From assembly GCA_019873655.1 (NCBI GenBank), contig JAIOAU010000022.1, positions 1-45,141 on the forward strand: DNA of 45,141 nucleotides, given 5' to 3'. The translations under genes and the position numbers were made by a program. Shown here in pieces: positions 7,525-16,071 of the stretch (position 1 is the first letter of the stretch; each line of letters begins with the position of its first letter). The stretch comes from Chloroflexota bacterium. GTDB lineage: Bacteria > Chloroflexota > Anaerolineae > Anaerolineales > Villigracilaceae. The notes beneath the pieces were generated by a model. That model was given only the letters and a program-made list of their open reading frames with translations, ran no database searches and had not been told where the DNA came from.

Positions 7525-8379
7525 TCACCTGTACTCCCAGACCGTGATGGCGCTGGGAGGCGTCAGCACGGTCAGATAGCGCCCGTCGCGGCTCAGGTAC
7601 AGCGCCCCGTAGGACGCCGGCAGGGTTTCCTGCGTCCAGGTTGCGCCGCCGTCGGCGGTGTGAAAGGCCGTCACCCGCCCCGCCCCTCCGACGAGGGCCG
7701 AGACGACGACCATCCCGCTGCTGGCATTCTGGAAGCGCATGGCCGCCACCGGATAACTCTTGGCCTCGATCGTTATCTCGCCGAGCGGCAATTGCCCGAC
7801 CTGCGACCAGGCCGCGCCGTTATTGCTCGTTTCGTATAACGCGCCCGAAACATCCAGCAAGAATCCCTCGCCAGGGGCAAACATCGAAAGAGCGGCGACG
7901 CTGGTCACGCCGCCGGGCAGGGCGACTTCCGTCCAGGTCTGGCCGCCGTCGGCGGTGGCGCCCAGCAGCGTTGGCGTGGCCGCCCAGCCGGTCTGGGCGT
8001 TAGCGAAACTGAGAAAGCGGCAGTGGTTGGGAAAACTGGCGCCGAAGTTGGCCCGCACCTGCCAGGTCAGGCCGCCGTCGGTCGTCGCCCGCACGTTGTT
8101 GCCCGTCCCGCAGGCATAAGCCACCTGACCATCGACGATTTCCAGCCCATACAGCCCCATCGACTGGTTCTCGGCCGCCTGCCAGGACTGACCGCCGTCG
8201 CCGGTGTAGTACAGATAGCCGTCATCGCCGACCGACAGACCGTACGTGCTGTCGTTGAACCCGACCAGCAGGGTCAGAGTCCGCGCCCGGCTTTCCAGCA
8301 CCTGCCGCCAGCCCCCGCCTCCGCAGGCGCTCAGGGAAAGAAGAACGAGAATCAGAAGAAACGCAAGCGCTTTTTTCAT
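7525..8379 (-). CDS. Lipoprotein with BNR/sortilin-type beta-propeller repeats
   Basis: The 284-residue product has a lipoprotein signal (MKKALAFLLILVLLSLSAC) and at least five Asp-box-like repeats, including YYTGDGGQSWQ, ATTDGGLTWQ, ATADGGQTWT, ETSNNGAAWS and HTADGGATWT. They predict a seven-bladed propeller like that of the Ycf48/photosystem II assembly factor family. That does not imply photosynthesis; in non-phototrophs the function of such lipoproteins is unknown. GGAGGGT lies before the start. It is convergent with the VIT1 gene (25 bp between stops). Confidence 0.85.
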   Translation of the reverse strand: MKKALAFLLILVLLSLSACGGGGWRQVLESRARTLTLLVGFNDSTYGLSVGDDGYLYYTGDGGQSWQAAENQSMGLYGLEIVDGQVAYACGTGNNVRATTDGGLTWQVRANFGASFPNHCRFLSFANAQTGWAATPTLLGATADGGQTWTEVALPGGVTSVAALSMFAPGEGFLLDVSGALYETSNNGAAWSQVGQLPLGEITIEAKSYPVAAMRFQNASSGMVVVSALVGGAGRVTAFHTADGGATWTQETLPASYGALYLSRDGRYLTVLTPPSAITVWEYR

Positions 8380-8545
8380 GGCACCCTCCCAAACGAAGAA
8401 TTCGCCAACGGGGCAAGTGTATCACGAATCTAATTTGTCAGGACAAGTGCGCCTGCTTTTCATCCTCCAGAGACCGGCCTCTCGAAGAGACCGGCTCTCT
8501 TCTCTTCCGACGGGGTTATAGCAATAAACACACGCGGAGGCCAGC

Positions 8546-9559
8546 ATGATTCTCGTCACCGGCGCGACCGGCCACATTGGAAACGTCCTCGTCCGTCAGT
8601 TGCTCCAGCGCGGCCAGCGCGTGCGCGCCCTCGTCCGGGCGGGCAGGCAGCCGCGCTCCCTCGAAGGCCTGGAGGTGGATTTGGCTCCCGGCGACCTGCT
8701 CGACCGCGACTCCCTCGTCCGCGCCATGAGCGGCGTGGAGACGGTCTACCATCTGGCGGCCCGCATCAGCCTGGCCCCCGGCCCGGACCCCGAGACCGAG
8801 CGCGTCAACCTGGAGGGGACGCGCTGCGTCCTGGCCGCCATGCGTCAGGCCGGGGCGCGGCGGCTGGTCTATGCCAGTTCCATCTACGCCATGCGCATCC
8901 CGGCCGCGGGCGTGGTGGACGAGTCCTGTCCCTTCGACCCGCTCCACGCCCGCGGCGCGTACGACCGCTCGAAGGCGGCCGCCAGCCTCGAGGTCCAGCG
9001 CGCCGCCGCCCAGGGGCTGGACGCGGTCATCGTCTGCCCGACGGCGGTCGTCGGCCCCTACGATTTTCGCCCCTCGGAAGCGGGGCGCGGCCTCCGCTAC
9101 AACATGACCCCCGGCCTCAAATTCCTCGTGGACGGCGCTTACGACTTCGTGGACGTGCGCGACGTCGCCGCCGGCTTCCTGCTGGCCGCCGAACGCGGCC
9201 GCCCGGGTCAGGTTTACATCCTGGGCGGCGAGCGGCTGACCGTCCGGGAGGCGGCGCAGACGGTCTGGGAAGCGGTCGGCGGCGCTCCTCCCAGCCTCGA
9301 AATCCCCCTCTGGCTGGCCTACCTGGCCGCCGGCCTCCTGCAGCCGCTGGCCGACCTGTTCGGCTTCGACCCGCTGGTCACGCGCTACTCGCTGGACGCG
9401 GTGACGAGCAACTCGCGCATCAGCCATGCCCGCGCCGAGCGGGAACTCGGCTACCGTCCGCGCCCGGCGCGCCAGGCCATCCGCGACGCCGTCGCCTGGT
9501 TCCAGGAGATGGACCGCCTGGCCGAGAGGATCGAACACCCCGTCAAAGCGACGGCCTGA
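8546..9559 (+). CDS. NAD(P)-dependent epimerase/dehydratase, extended SDR family
   Basis: The 337-residue Rossmann-fold protein has the nucleotide-binding GATGHIG at residues 6-12 and the active-site YDRSK (Tyr139, Lys143). The closest general type is the dihydroflavonol reductase/HpnA-like atypical SDR group acting on sugars or hydroxy-carbonyl lipids; the substrate cannot be assigned. The ATG follows CGGAGG. The CrtC-like gene lies 132 bp downstream in the same orientation but has its own TATAAT, so joint transcription is uncertain. Confidence 0.9.
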   Translation: MILVTGATGHIGNVLVRQLLQRGQRVRALVRAGRQPRSLEGLEVDLAPGDLLDRDSLVRAMSGVETVYHLAARISLAPGPDPETERVNLEGTRCVLAAMRQAGARRLVYASSIYAMRIPAAGVVDESCPFDPLHARGAYDRSKAAASLEVQRAAAQGLDAVIVCPTAVVGPYDFRPSEAGRGLRYNMTPGLKFLVDGAYDFVDVRDVAAGFLLAAERGRPGQVYILGGERLTVREAAQTVWEAVGGAPPSLEIPLWLAYLAAGLLQPLADLFGFDPLVTRYSLDAVTSNSRISHARAERELGYRPRPARQAIRDAVAWFQEMDRLAERIEHPVKATA

Positions 9560-9593
9560 ACAGCACGGCCGTCTTATTCGAGGATAGACTCTG

Positions 9594-9664
9594 CGCCCTG
9601 AGCGGAGCGACGAGCAGCGACGAGGAGCGCAGTCGAAGGGCGGCGATCGTACTTTTGCAAGATG
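9594..9664. repeat. Partial copy of the dispersed inverted-repeat element
   Basis: Bases 9594-9642 match the reverse complement of 15949-15997 at 47 of 49 positions. The following ACTTTTGCAAGATGT (9651-9665) matches the outer end of the larger element (reverse complement of 15831-15843 plus flanking bases). The middle of the larger element is absent here. The unit sits immediately upstream of the CrtC-like gene and runs into its -10 region. Confidence 0.8.
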
Positions 9665-9669
9665 TCCGA

Positions 9670-9675
9670 TATAAT
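9670..9675 (+). promoter_or_regulatory. Probable -10 box of the CrtC-like gene
   Basis: A perfect TATAAT lies 16 bases before the ATG and directly abuts the end of the dispersed repeat (9594-9664). The repeat end would therefore occupy the -35 region of this promoter. Confidence 0.5.
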
Positions 9676-9691
9676 CAGGGCCGGAGGAACC

Positions 9692-10777
9692 ATGCCCAAA
9701 CCCGTCATCTTTGCCGTCGGCCCCGAATTCCTGGCCCGCGACGGCCTGACCGAAACCATCCAGCCCTGGGAGGACGGCCTGCGCGCCGAGACCGGCCGCG
9801 GGACCTTCGAGTGGTGGTACTTCGACGCCCACTTCGACGATCCCTCGGCTCCGCTCGGGACGGGGGCCGCGACCGCCGTCATCGTCTTTGCCACCAAGCC
9901 CATCATCAACCCCGGCGCGCCGCTGACCCCCAACCTCTCGCTGACGATTACCCGCCCCGACGGGCGCAAGACGGCCGAGTTCGACCTGCCGCCCGCCGCC
10001 GAATTTTCCGCATCGAAAGAAACCTGCGACGTGCGCCTCGGGGCGAGTTGGGTGAAGTGGAGTCAGGAAGGCGGCGCGTGGACCTACCGCCTGCACGCCG
10101 AGACCCGCACGATGGCCGCCGACCTGACCTTCCGCGGCCTCGTCCCGCCCTGGCGGCCCGGGGCGGGCAAATCCTACTTCGGAGACCTGAATCACTACTT
10201 TGCCTGGCTGCCGGCCATCCCCTACGGCGCGGTCGAGGGGACGCTGACCTATGACGGGCAAACCCACGCCGTGCGCGGCAGCGGCTATCACGACCACAAC
10301 TGGGGCAACGTGGCGCTTCCCTCCGTGATGGACCACTGGACGTGGGGGCGGGCGCACATCGGCGAATACACGCTCATCTTCGTGGAGCAGATTGCCTTGA
10401 AGCAATACGGCGCGGCGCGCATTCCGGTCTTCCTGCTGGCGAAGGGCGGCCGCGTGCTGGCCGACGACGCCCGTTACCTGACGATGGCGGCGCGCCGCTT
10501 CGTCCGCCACGCGGGGGGACGCGAATACCCCCAGGAGGTGGACTTCACCTGGGCGCGCGGCAGGGAACAGGTCCGGCTGGCGCTGCGCGAGCCGCGCCTC
10601 ATCGAGGCGACCAGCCTCCTGCTGGCGCTCCCGGCCTGGCAGCGCGGTCTGGCGCGGCTGTTCGCCAATCCTTACTACTTCCGCTTCAACGCCGGTCTGC
10701 GTCTGGAGATCGACCTGGAGGAAGCGCGGGATTCCGCCGCCGGCCCGGCGCTGTACGAGATGATGCTGCTGCGCTGA
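9692..10777 (+). CDS. CrtC/AttH-like lipocalin-fold protein
   Basis: The 361-residue product contains FEWWYFDAHF near residue 43 and GSGYHDHNWGN in the middle, the hallmark motifs of the CrtC (carotenoid 1,2-hydratase / hydroxyneurosporene synthase) and AttH lipocalin-like superfamily. Family members hydrate carotenoid ends or act on terpenoids, but many homologues have no known substrate, so I call only the family. No signal peptide is visible. The ATG at 9692 is preceded by CCGGAGG; an in-frame start 10 codons earlier lies over the promoter and is unlikely. Confidence 0.82.
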   Translation: MPKPVIFAVGPEFLARDGLTETIQPWEDGLRAETGRGTFEWWYFDAHFDDPSAPLGTGAATAVIVFATKPIINPGAPLTPNLSLTITRPDGRKTAEFDLPPAAEFSASKETCDVRLGASWVKWSQEGGAWTYRLHAETRTMAADLTFRGLVPPWRPGAGKSYFGDLNHYFAWLPAIPYGAVEGTLTYDGQTHAVRGSGYHDHNWGNVALPSVMDHWTWGRAHIGEYTLIFVEQIALKQYGAARIPVFLLAKGGRVLADDARYLTMAARRFVRHAGGREYPQEVDFTWARGREQVRLALREPRLIEATSLLLALPAWQRGLARLFANPYYFRFNAGLRLEIDLEEARDSAAGPALYEMMLLR

Positions 10778-10891
10778 GAGAAGCCGGAGGGTACTTTGTC
10801 TCTTGACAGGCGGCGTTGTCCAGAGGTTGGAAGGAATTTCCGTGAGCGCCTCTGATCCCCTTCGTAAGCGTTCTCACCCGATCGTTGACGC

Positions 10892-12388
10892 ATGAAGATT
10901 CCCGTCCGCTTTCGAGCCGCCTCGTTCCTTGTCTTCATCGTCATGCTGGGGCTGGGCGTGCGGCTGTTCGCCCCCCTCTCGGCTTCGTTCCCGCTCAACG
11001 ACGGCGGTCTGTTCTACCAGATGGTGGTGGATTTGCAAGACAATCACTACCGTCTTCCGGAATTCGTCGCCTACAACGGCGGCGGGATTCCGTTTGCCTA
11101 CCCGCCGCTGGCCTTCTACTTCTACGGATTCTTGCAGCAACTCACCGGCATTTCCCTGCTCGACCTGATGCGGGTTCTGCCGGCCGTCCTCAGCGCCCTG
11201 ACCATCCCGGCCTTCTACGCCCTGGCGCGTGAACTCGCGCCGGATGAGTCTCAGGCCCTTTGGGCGACGCTGGTCTTTGCGCTCCTGCCGCGCGCCTTCG
11301 ACTGGCTCATCATGGGCGGCGGGCTGACGCGCGCGCCCGGTCTGTTGTTTGCCCTGCTGGCCCTGCGCCAGGCCTGGCGGCTGTTCGACTCCCCGACTCC
11401 CCGAAACGCCGCGCTTCTGGCGTCGTTCACCGGCTTGACGGCGCTCACCCACCCTGAAGGGCTGGTGCACGTCCTGCTGACCGGCTTTTTCTTCTATCTC
11501 TGGAAGAGCCGCAGCCGGCGCGGCGCGTGCTACGGATTGGCGGCTGTCCTGGGCGGGGCGGCCCTCTCCGCCCCCTGGTGGCTGACCGTGGTCTTGCGGC
11601 ATGGCGCGGCCCCCTTTTGGGCGGCGCTCTCTGCCGCCCGCGCTGACAGCCTCCCCCTTCTGCTGCGTCTGGCTGGTCTGCTGAAATTCGATTTCACCGA
11701 CGAGCGCCTCCTCCCCCTGTTCGCCGTTTTGGGGCTGATCGGCCTGCTGTACAGGCTGGCGCAGGGCCGACGCGCCCTGGCGCTCTGGTTCGTCTTTCTC
11801 TACCTGCTGGAACCGCGCAGCGGTACGCTTTACATGATGATTCCGCTCTCCCTGGCCGTTGCGGTGGCCTTGCAGGAACTCCTGCGTCCGGCGCTTGCGC
11901 CGTCCCGCTTGGTCTGGCCGCTTCTGGCCAGCCTGACCGTCCTGTACGGGACGCTCAACGCCCTCGACGTTGCCGTCCATATAAAAGACAATCTCACCCT
12001 TCAGCCCGCCGACCGGACAGCCTTCGCCTGGATACGAACCCACACGCCCGAAACGAGCCGTTTCGTCCTGATCACCGGCGGACATCCGCTCAACGATTCG
12101 GTTTCCGAGTGGTTCCCCGTCCTCGCCGGACGGCAGAGCCTGTTGACCGTCTTCGGCGCGGAATGGCGCAACGACGGGCAATTCGCCGAGCGCCTGGACC
12201 GATACCGCGCCGTCCAAGACTGCAATTTGCAGGGAATGGCCTGCCTGGAAGGGGAAACGGAATCGTCCGCTTTCACCCATCTCTACATCGAACTCCCCTC
12301 GGCGCTGGCCGAACAACTGGCCGATTCGCCGCGCTACCGCGTCCTCTATCGGACCGACCGGGTCATCCTGTTCGAGCGGCTTCCATAA
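10892..12388 (+). CDS. Polytopic membrane protein, GT-C glycosyltransferase-like
   Basis: The 498-residue protein has about ten hydrophobic segments in its first 370 residues, followed by a soluble C-terminal domain of about 120 residues. An early luminal loop carries NDGGLFYQMV with acidic residues near the first membrane segment, as in GT-C enzymes that use polyprenyl-phosphate sugars. The layout resembles bacterial membrane glycosyltransferases of the dolichyl-phosphate-mannose mannosyltransferase type. No catalytic motif is strong enough to name donor or acceptor. The start is ATG at 10892 with a weak ribosome binding site. Confidence 0.7.
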   Translation: MKIPVRFRAASFLVFIVMLGLGVRLFAPLSASFPLNDGGLFYQMVVDLQDNHYRLPEFVAYNGGGIPFAYPPLAFYFYGFLQQLTGISLLDLMRVLPAVLSALTIPAFYALARELAPDESQALWATLVFALLPRAFDWLIMGGGLTRAPGLLFALLALRQAWRLFDSPTPRNAALLASFTGLTALTHPEGLVHVLLTGFFFYLWKSRSRRGACYGLAAVLGGAALSAPWWLTVVLRHGAAPFWAALSAARADSLPLLLRLAGLLKFDFTDERLLPLFAVLGLIGLLYRLAQGRRALALWFVFLYLLEPRSGTLYMMIPLSLAVAVALQELLRPALAPSRLVWPLLASLTVLYGTLNALDVAVHIKDNLTLQPADRTAFAWIRTHTPETSRFVLITGGHPLNDSVSEWFPVLAGRQSLLTVFGAEWRNDGQFAERLDRYRAVQDCNLQGMACLEGETESSAFTHLYIELPSALAEQLADSPRYRVLYRTDRVILFERLP

Positions 12389-12524
12389 AAACGTCACGCG
12401 AACCAGAACGCGCCTCTGCACGCAAAAGTCGTCGGGCCGGGACCGGGAGAACGCCTGCCCCTCGACTTTTCGGACGTCCTTTGCGCGGCGCTCGATTCCC
12501 CATCCTGCTCCTGCCTCGGGCGGG

Positions 12525-12530
12525 TATAAT
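12525..12530 (+). promoter_or_regulatory. Probable -10 box of the HAD-GNAT gene
   Basis: TATAAT lies 26 bases before the ATG, with GGAGGAGG in between. The -35 region is not well conserved. The rest of 12389-12524 shows nothing I can annotate. Confidence 0.5.
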
Positions 12531-12556
12531 GGGCGGGTTGTACTTGGAGGAGGCTC

Positions 12557-13726
12557 ATGTTTCAAGCGTTGCTCTTCGATTTCGATGGTTTGATTCTCGA
12601 CACCGAGACCCCCGAAGTGATCGCCTGGGGGGAAATCTACAGCCGCTACGGGGTCGAATTTCCGGTGGACTTGTGGGGCCAGATCGTCGGCGGCAACGGG
12701 GCGGTGGACTTCGACCCGGTCGCGTACCTGGCCGAAAAGAGCGGTCAGCCGATCGACGCCGACCTGATGCGCGCCGACAAGCGCGTCCGCGACCGCCAAT
12801 TGGTCGCCGAGCAGGACGCCCTGCCGGGGGTGCGCGATTACCTCGAGACGGCCCGCCTGCTGGGCTTGCAGACGGCCATTGTCTCCAGTTCGACTCATGA
12901 GTGGGTGGAGGGGCAACTGCGCCGCCTGGGGCTGCTGGCGGCTTTCGACCGAATCATTTGCCGCGAGGACGCCCCCCGCCCCAAACCCAACCCCGACCTG
13001 TTCCTGAAGGCGCTCGAACAGTTGGAGGCGCGGCCCGAGGAGGCGCTCGTCTTCGAGGATTCGCCCAACGGCGTGAAGGCTGGCAAGGCGGCGGGAATCC
13101 GCGTCGTCGCCGTCCCTAACCCGGTCACCGTTCGCCTGGGCGTGGATGGAGCCGATCTGACCCTGACCTCGCTGGCCGACCTGCCCTTGCCCGCTTTGCT
13201 GGCGCATTTCGGCGAGAGGTTGACCATTCGCCCGGAGACCGCCGCCGACCGGCCCGCCGTCCGTCGCCTGTACGAGCGGGTTTTCGGGCGGCCCGACGAG
13301 GCGCGGACGGCGGATCTCCTCCGCCGGGGCGGTCAGATCGCGCTGGCGCTCGTCGCGGTCGAGGGGAGGCGCCGGCTGGGGCATATATTCTTCTCGCCGG
13401 CGGTGGTCGAAGGTCGGCCCGAGATCCGCGGTCTCCGCCTTGGGCCGGCGGCCGTCCTGCCGCAGGCGCAGCCGAGGGGGGTCGAGGCGCGGCTGACGCG
13501 CGCCGGGCTGGAGCGCGCCCGCCAGGCAGGGTTCGACTTCGTTGTGGCGGCAGGGGATTCCGCTGATTATTCCCGCTTCGGCTTCCAGCCGGCGCGCCGC
13601 TTTGGGCTGACCTGTGAACGCCTCGACGGCGATTCTCTCCTGGCGCTCGAACTCCGACCCGGCGCGTTGGCCGGGGCGCGGGGAAAGGTTCGGGACTTGG
13701 CTGCCTTCCGGGAAGCGGCCTGCTGA
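12557..13726 (+). CDS. HAD-family phosphatase fused to GNAT acetyltransferase
   Basis: The 389-residue protein has two enzymes in one chain. Residues 1 to about 215 form a HAD hydrolase of the beta-phosphoglucomutase-like group: DFDGLILD (nucleophile Asp8, acid/base Asp10), SSSTHEW (motif II), PKPNPDLF (motif III Lys) and FEDSPNGVKAG (motif IV). From about residue 223 (LTIRPETAADRPAVRRLYERVF) to about 370 comes a GNAT domain of the YhbS-like type, with AGLERARQAGFDFVVAAGD and YSRFGF. The acetyl-CoA loop is degenerate (VLPQAQPRGVEARL), so acetyltransferase activity is less certain than phosphatase activity. The substrate is unknown. GGAGGAGG precedes the start. Confidence 0.88.
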   Translation: MFQALLFDFDGLILDTETPEVIAWGEIYSRYGVEFPVDLWGQIVGGNGAVDFDPVAYLAEKSGQPIDADLMRADKRVRDRQLVAEQDALPGVRDYLETARLLGLQTAIVSSSTHEWVEGQLRRLGLLAAFDRIICREDAPRPKPNPDLFLKALEQLEARPEEALVFEDSPNGVKAGKAAGIRVVAVPNPVTVRLGVDGADLTLTSLADLPLPALLAHFGERLTIRPETAADRPAVRRLYERVFGRPDEARTADLLRRGGQIALALVAVEGRRRLGHIFFSPAVVEGRPEIRGLRLGPAAVLPQAQPRGVEARLTRAGLERARQAGFDFVVAAGDSADYSRFGFQPARRFGLTCERLDGDSLLALELRPGALAGARGKVRDLAAFREAAC

Positions 13727-13792
13727 GGCGCGGCGTCCGGGATTCTCGATTGGGAAGGGAGAACTGCGGCAATTCGGGCGCGGCGGGGGGAC

Positions 13793-15739
13793 TCAACCGG
13801 CGCGGTGATGTTCGCGCTTCATGCGGTACATGGCGTCGTCGGCGCGGCGCATGACCGCCTCGAGGTCTTCGCGCTCGGTCCCGGTGCTGACTCCCAGCGA
13901 GAGGCCCAGCCGCGGCTCGCCGTAGAATTTGTTGTTCAAGCGGATGAGGGTTTGCAGGCGGGGGATGGCCTCGGCGGCGGCTTCGGCGTCGGTCTGCGGC
14001 ATGATGACGGCGAACTCGTCGCCGCCGATGCGGGCGACCACGTCCTCCTGGCGGAAGCCGGCCCGCAGGACTTCGGCGGCGCGGCGGATGAGGCCGTCGC
14101 CGGCTTCGTGGCCGAGGGTGTCGTTGGCCTTCTTCAGCCCGTCCAGATCGGCAATCAGGATGCTGATGGGATAATACCGCCCGCTGTTCAAGCGTTTGAG
14201 TTCTTCCTGGAAATAGGCGCGGTTGTAGAGGCCGGTCATCACGTCGTGCGTGCCGAGGTAGCGCAGGTACTCTTCGGCCTTGCGGCGGGCGGTAATGTCC
14301 TCGAGAGAGACCAGCACCCGGTCGAGAGTCTGTTCCGAACCGGGGTAGACGGCCAGGCGCAGGCGGATGTGGATTGGCTCGCCTTGCAGGGTGTAGTTGA
14401 CGCCTTCGGCCTCGTAGGTCAGGTCGCCGTTCCACAGGCAGATCAATTCGTCGCGCCACAGGCGCATCAGTTCGGAATCCGCCTGGCCTTCGTCGCGGAA
14501 GACCTTGTCCAGGTTGGTCATCAGTTCTTCTTTGCTCCTCGCGCCGAACAGCCTGAGGGTCTCCTGGTTGACGTCGAGGACGCGGATGGATTGCATGCAC
14601 TGGACGATGGCCTTGGGATGTTCCTCGAGGTAGGCGCGCAGGTCGTCCACGCCGTCGCGGCGCAGGGAGTCGAAGAAGGCTTTGATTGAACTGAAGTCTT
14701 CCTCCCAGAGGGAGATGGGGGCGTTCTCGAACAGGCCGCGCAGGTGGTCTTCGCTGGCCTGCAGGGCGCGCTCGGCTTGCTTGCGGGCGGTGATGTCCTC
14801 GAGGGCCACCAGCACCCGGTCGAGGGTCCGTTCCGAGCCGGGATAGACGGCGAGATACAGGCAAACGGAAATCGGCTCGCCTTGCAGGGTGTAGTTGACG
14901 CCTTCGGCCTCGTAGGTCAGGTCGCCGTTCCACAAGCAGATCAATTCGTCGCGCCACAGGCGCATCAGTTCGGAATCCGCCTGGCCTTCGTCGCGGAAGA
15001 CCTTGTCCAGGTTGGTCATCAGTTCTTCTTTGCTCGTCGCGCCGAACAGGCGGAGGGTAGCCTGATTGACGTCGAGGACGCGGATGGATTGCATGCACTG
15101 GACGATGGCCTTGGGGTGTTCTTCGAGGTAGGCGCGCAGGTCTTCGACTCCCTGCTGGCGCAGCGAGTCGAAGAAGGTTTGGATTTGGCTGAAGTCTTCC
15201 TCCCACAGGGAGATGGGGGCGTTCTCGAAGAGGCCGCGCAGGTGGTCTTCGCTGACCTGCAGGGCGCGCTCGGCCTGCTTGCGGCGGGTGATGTCCTCGA
15301 TGGAGACCAGCACCTGCTCCCAGGTCTCCTCCGAGCCGGGCAGGATACGCCAGGAGAGGAGGACGTCTATCGGCCGGCCGTCGAGGGCGTAGTTGACGCC
15401 CTCCCCGGCCCAGGTCAGTTCGCCCCGCCAGAGGGTCAGCAATTCGTCGCGGAAGTGGCGGCGCATTTCGTCGCGGAAGAATTGCCCGATGTTGGCGAGA
15501 AATTCGTCTTTGCTCTGCACACCGTACATGGCCAGCGCCTGCCGGTTGGCGCGCAGCAGGCGGATGAGAGCCATATTGGCCTCGATTTCTTCGGGGTGGG
15601 CGTCCAGGTAGGAGTCCAGGTCGGCGACGCCCTGGGCGCGCAGCGCCTCCAGCCGGGCGCGGATGGCGCTGAAATCCTGTTCCATCAGGGCGATGGGGGC
15701 GTATTCGAATAGCATGGTGAAGTGCCTTTCGGTGGGCAT
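13793..15739 (-). CDS. Diguanylate cyclase with three tandem PAS-like modules
   Basis: The 648-residue cytoplasmic protein should make cyclic di-GMP from GTP. The C-terminal domain has the intact active site GGDEF (residues 572-576) and the product-inhibition I-site RQED exactly five residues before it, so feedback control is expected. Three PAS-like modules of 166 residues precede it, each of the form LFENAPISLWEEDFS, LRxxGVxDLRAYLEEHP, IRVLDVNxxTLRLFGA and LVxLEDITAR; modules 2 and 3 are almost identical. No membrane segment is seen. The start at 15739 has GGAGG upstream; the internal ATG eight codons later is an alternative. It is convergent with the HAD-GNAT gene. Confidence 0.93.
   Translation of the reverse strand: MPTERHFTMLFEYAPIALMEQDFSAIRARLEALRAQGVADLDSYLDAHPEEIEANMALIRLLRANRQALAMYGVQSKDEFLANIGQFFRDEMRRHFRDELLTLWRGELTWAGEGVNYALDGRPIDVLLSWRILPGSEETWEQVLVSIEDITRRKQAERALQVSEDHLRGLFENAPISLWEEDFSQIQTFFDSLRQQGVEDLRAYLEEHPKAIVQCMQSIRVLDVNQATLRLFGATSKEELMTNLDKVFRDEGQADSELMRLWRDELICLWNGDLTYEAEGVNYTLQGEPISVCLYLAVYPGSERTLDRVLVALEDITARKQAERALQASEDHLRGLFENAPISLWEEDFSSIKAFFDSLRRDGVDDLRAYLEEHPKAIVQCMQSIRVLDVNQETLRLFGARSKEELMTNLDKVFRDEGQADSELMRLWRDELICLWNGDLTYEAEGVNYTLQGEPIHIRLRLAVYPGSEQTLDRVLVSLEDITARRKAEEYLRYLGTHDVMTGLYNRAYFQEELKRLNSGRYYPISILIADLDGLKKANDTLGHEAGDGLIRRAAEVLRAGFRQEDVVARIGGDEFAVIMPQTDAEAAAEAIPRLQTLIRLNNKFYGEPRLGLSLGVSTGTEREDLEAVMRRADDAMYRMKREHHRAG
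14291..15739. repeat. Intragenic 498-bp tandem repeat (three units)
   Basis: Equivalent points (GGTAATGTCC at 14291, GGTGATGTCC at 14789 and 15287) are exactly 498 bp apart, that is 166 codons. The units at 14291-14788 and 14789-15286 share long identical blocks. The one from 15287 is more diverged and incomplete at its outer end. This indicates recent duplication of the middle module. Confidence 0.85.
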
Positions 15740-15830
15740 GGGGCCTCCGGGAGCCGTGCAGAAGGAAGACGGAGCAATTCGCCCCGCCGGGGCCAGTTAA
15801 GACAATTCTAACCGAGATTTCTCTATTGAA

Positions 15831-16021
15831 CATCTTGCAAAAGTGCTATCACCGTCCTGAGCGGAGCCGCACGCCCTGAGCCTGCCGAAGGGTTGCGCGG
15901 CGTAGTCGAAGGACGTTTTCTCCAGGATGGTCTGAGTTTCTTTTCACTCGCCCTTCGACTGCGCTCCTCGTTGCTGCTCGTTGCTCCGCTCAGGGCGTAG
16001 GATGGACTTATGCAAGAGGTC
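15831..16021. mobile_element. MITE-like inverted-repeat element
   Basis: The 191-bp element has imperfect terminal inverted repeats of about 38 bp. The left end begins CATCTTGCAAAAGTGCTATC and runs into CCTGAGCGGAGC at 15854-15866. The right end read in reverse begins GACCTCTTGCATAAGTCCAT and runs into CCCTGAGCGGAGC. It has no ORF of its own. Internal CCTTCGAC/GTCGAAGG palindromes are frequent. A shortened copy lies at 9594-9664. No transposase is in the window. Confidence 0.65.
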
Positions 16022-16071
16022 TATTTTTTATGTCTTGCAGATGACCGGCCTTGCTTCGAATCCGGGCCACC

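Noticed and set aside
8470-8505. Terminator or regulatory hairpin with AGAGACCGGC repeats before the SDR gene
   Set aside because: The two arms pair imperfectly and also read as direct repeats; no T-tract or consistent promoter position, so I left it unannotated.
10874-13384. Very long minus-strand ORFs opposite the GT-C and HAD genes
   Set aside because: They oppose genes with clear motifs, are Gln/Arg/Gly-rich shadow translations and have no plausible start context.
13125-15833. Long minus-strand ORF of about 900 codons over the HAD-GNAT and cyclase genes
   Set aside because: It is out of frame with the clear GGDEF protein, is rich in Arg/Pro as expected of a GC-rich shadow frame, and has no domain.
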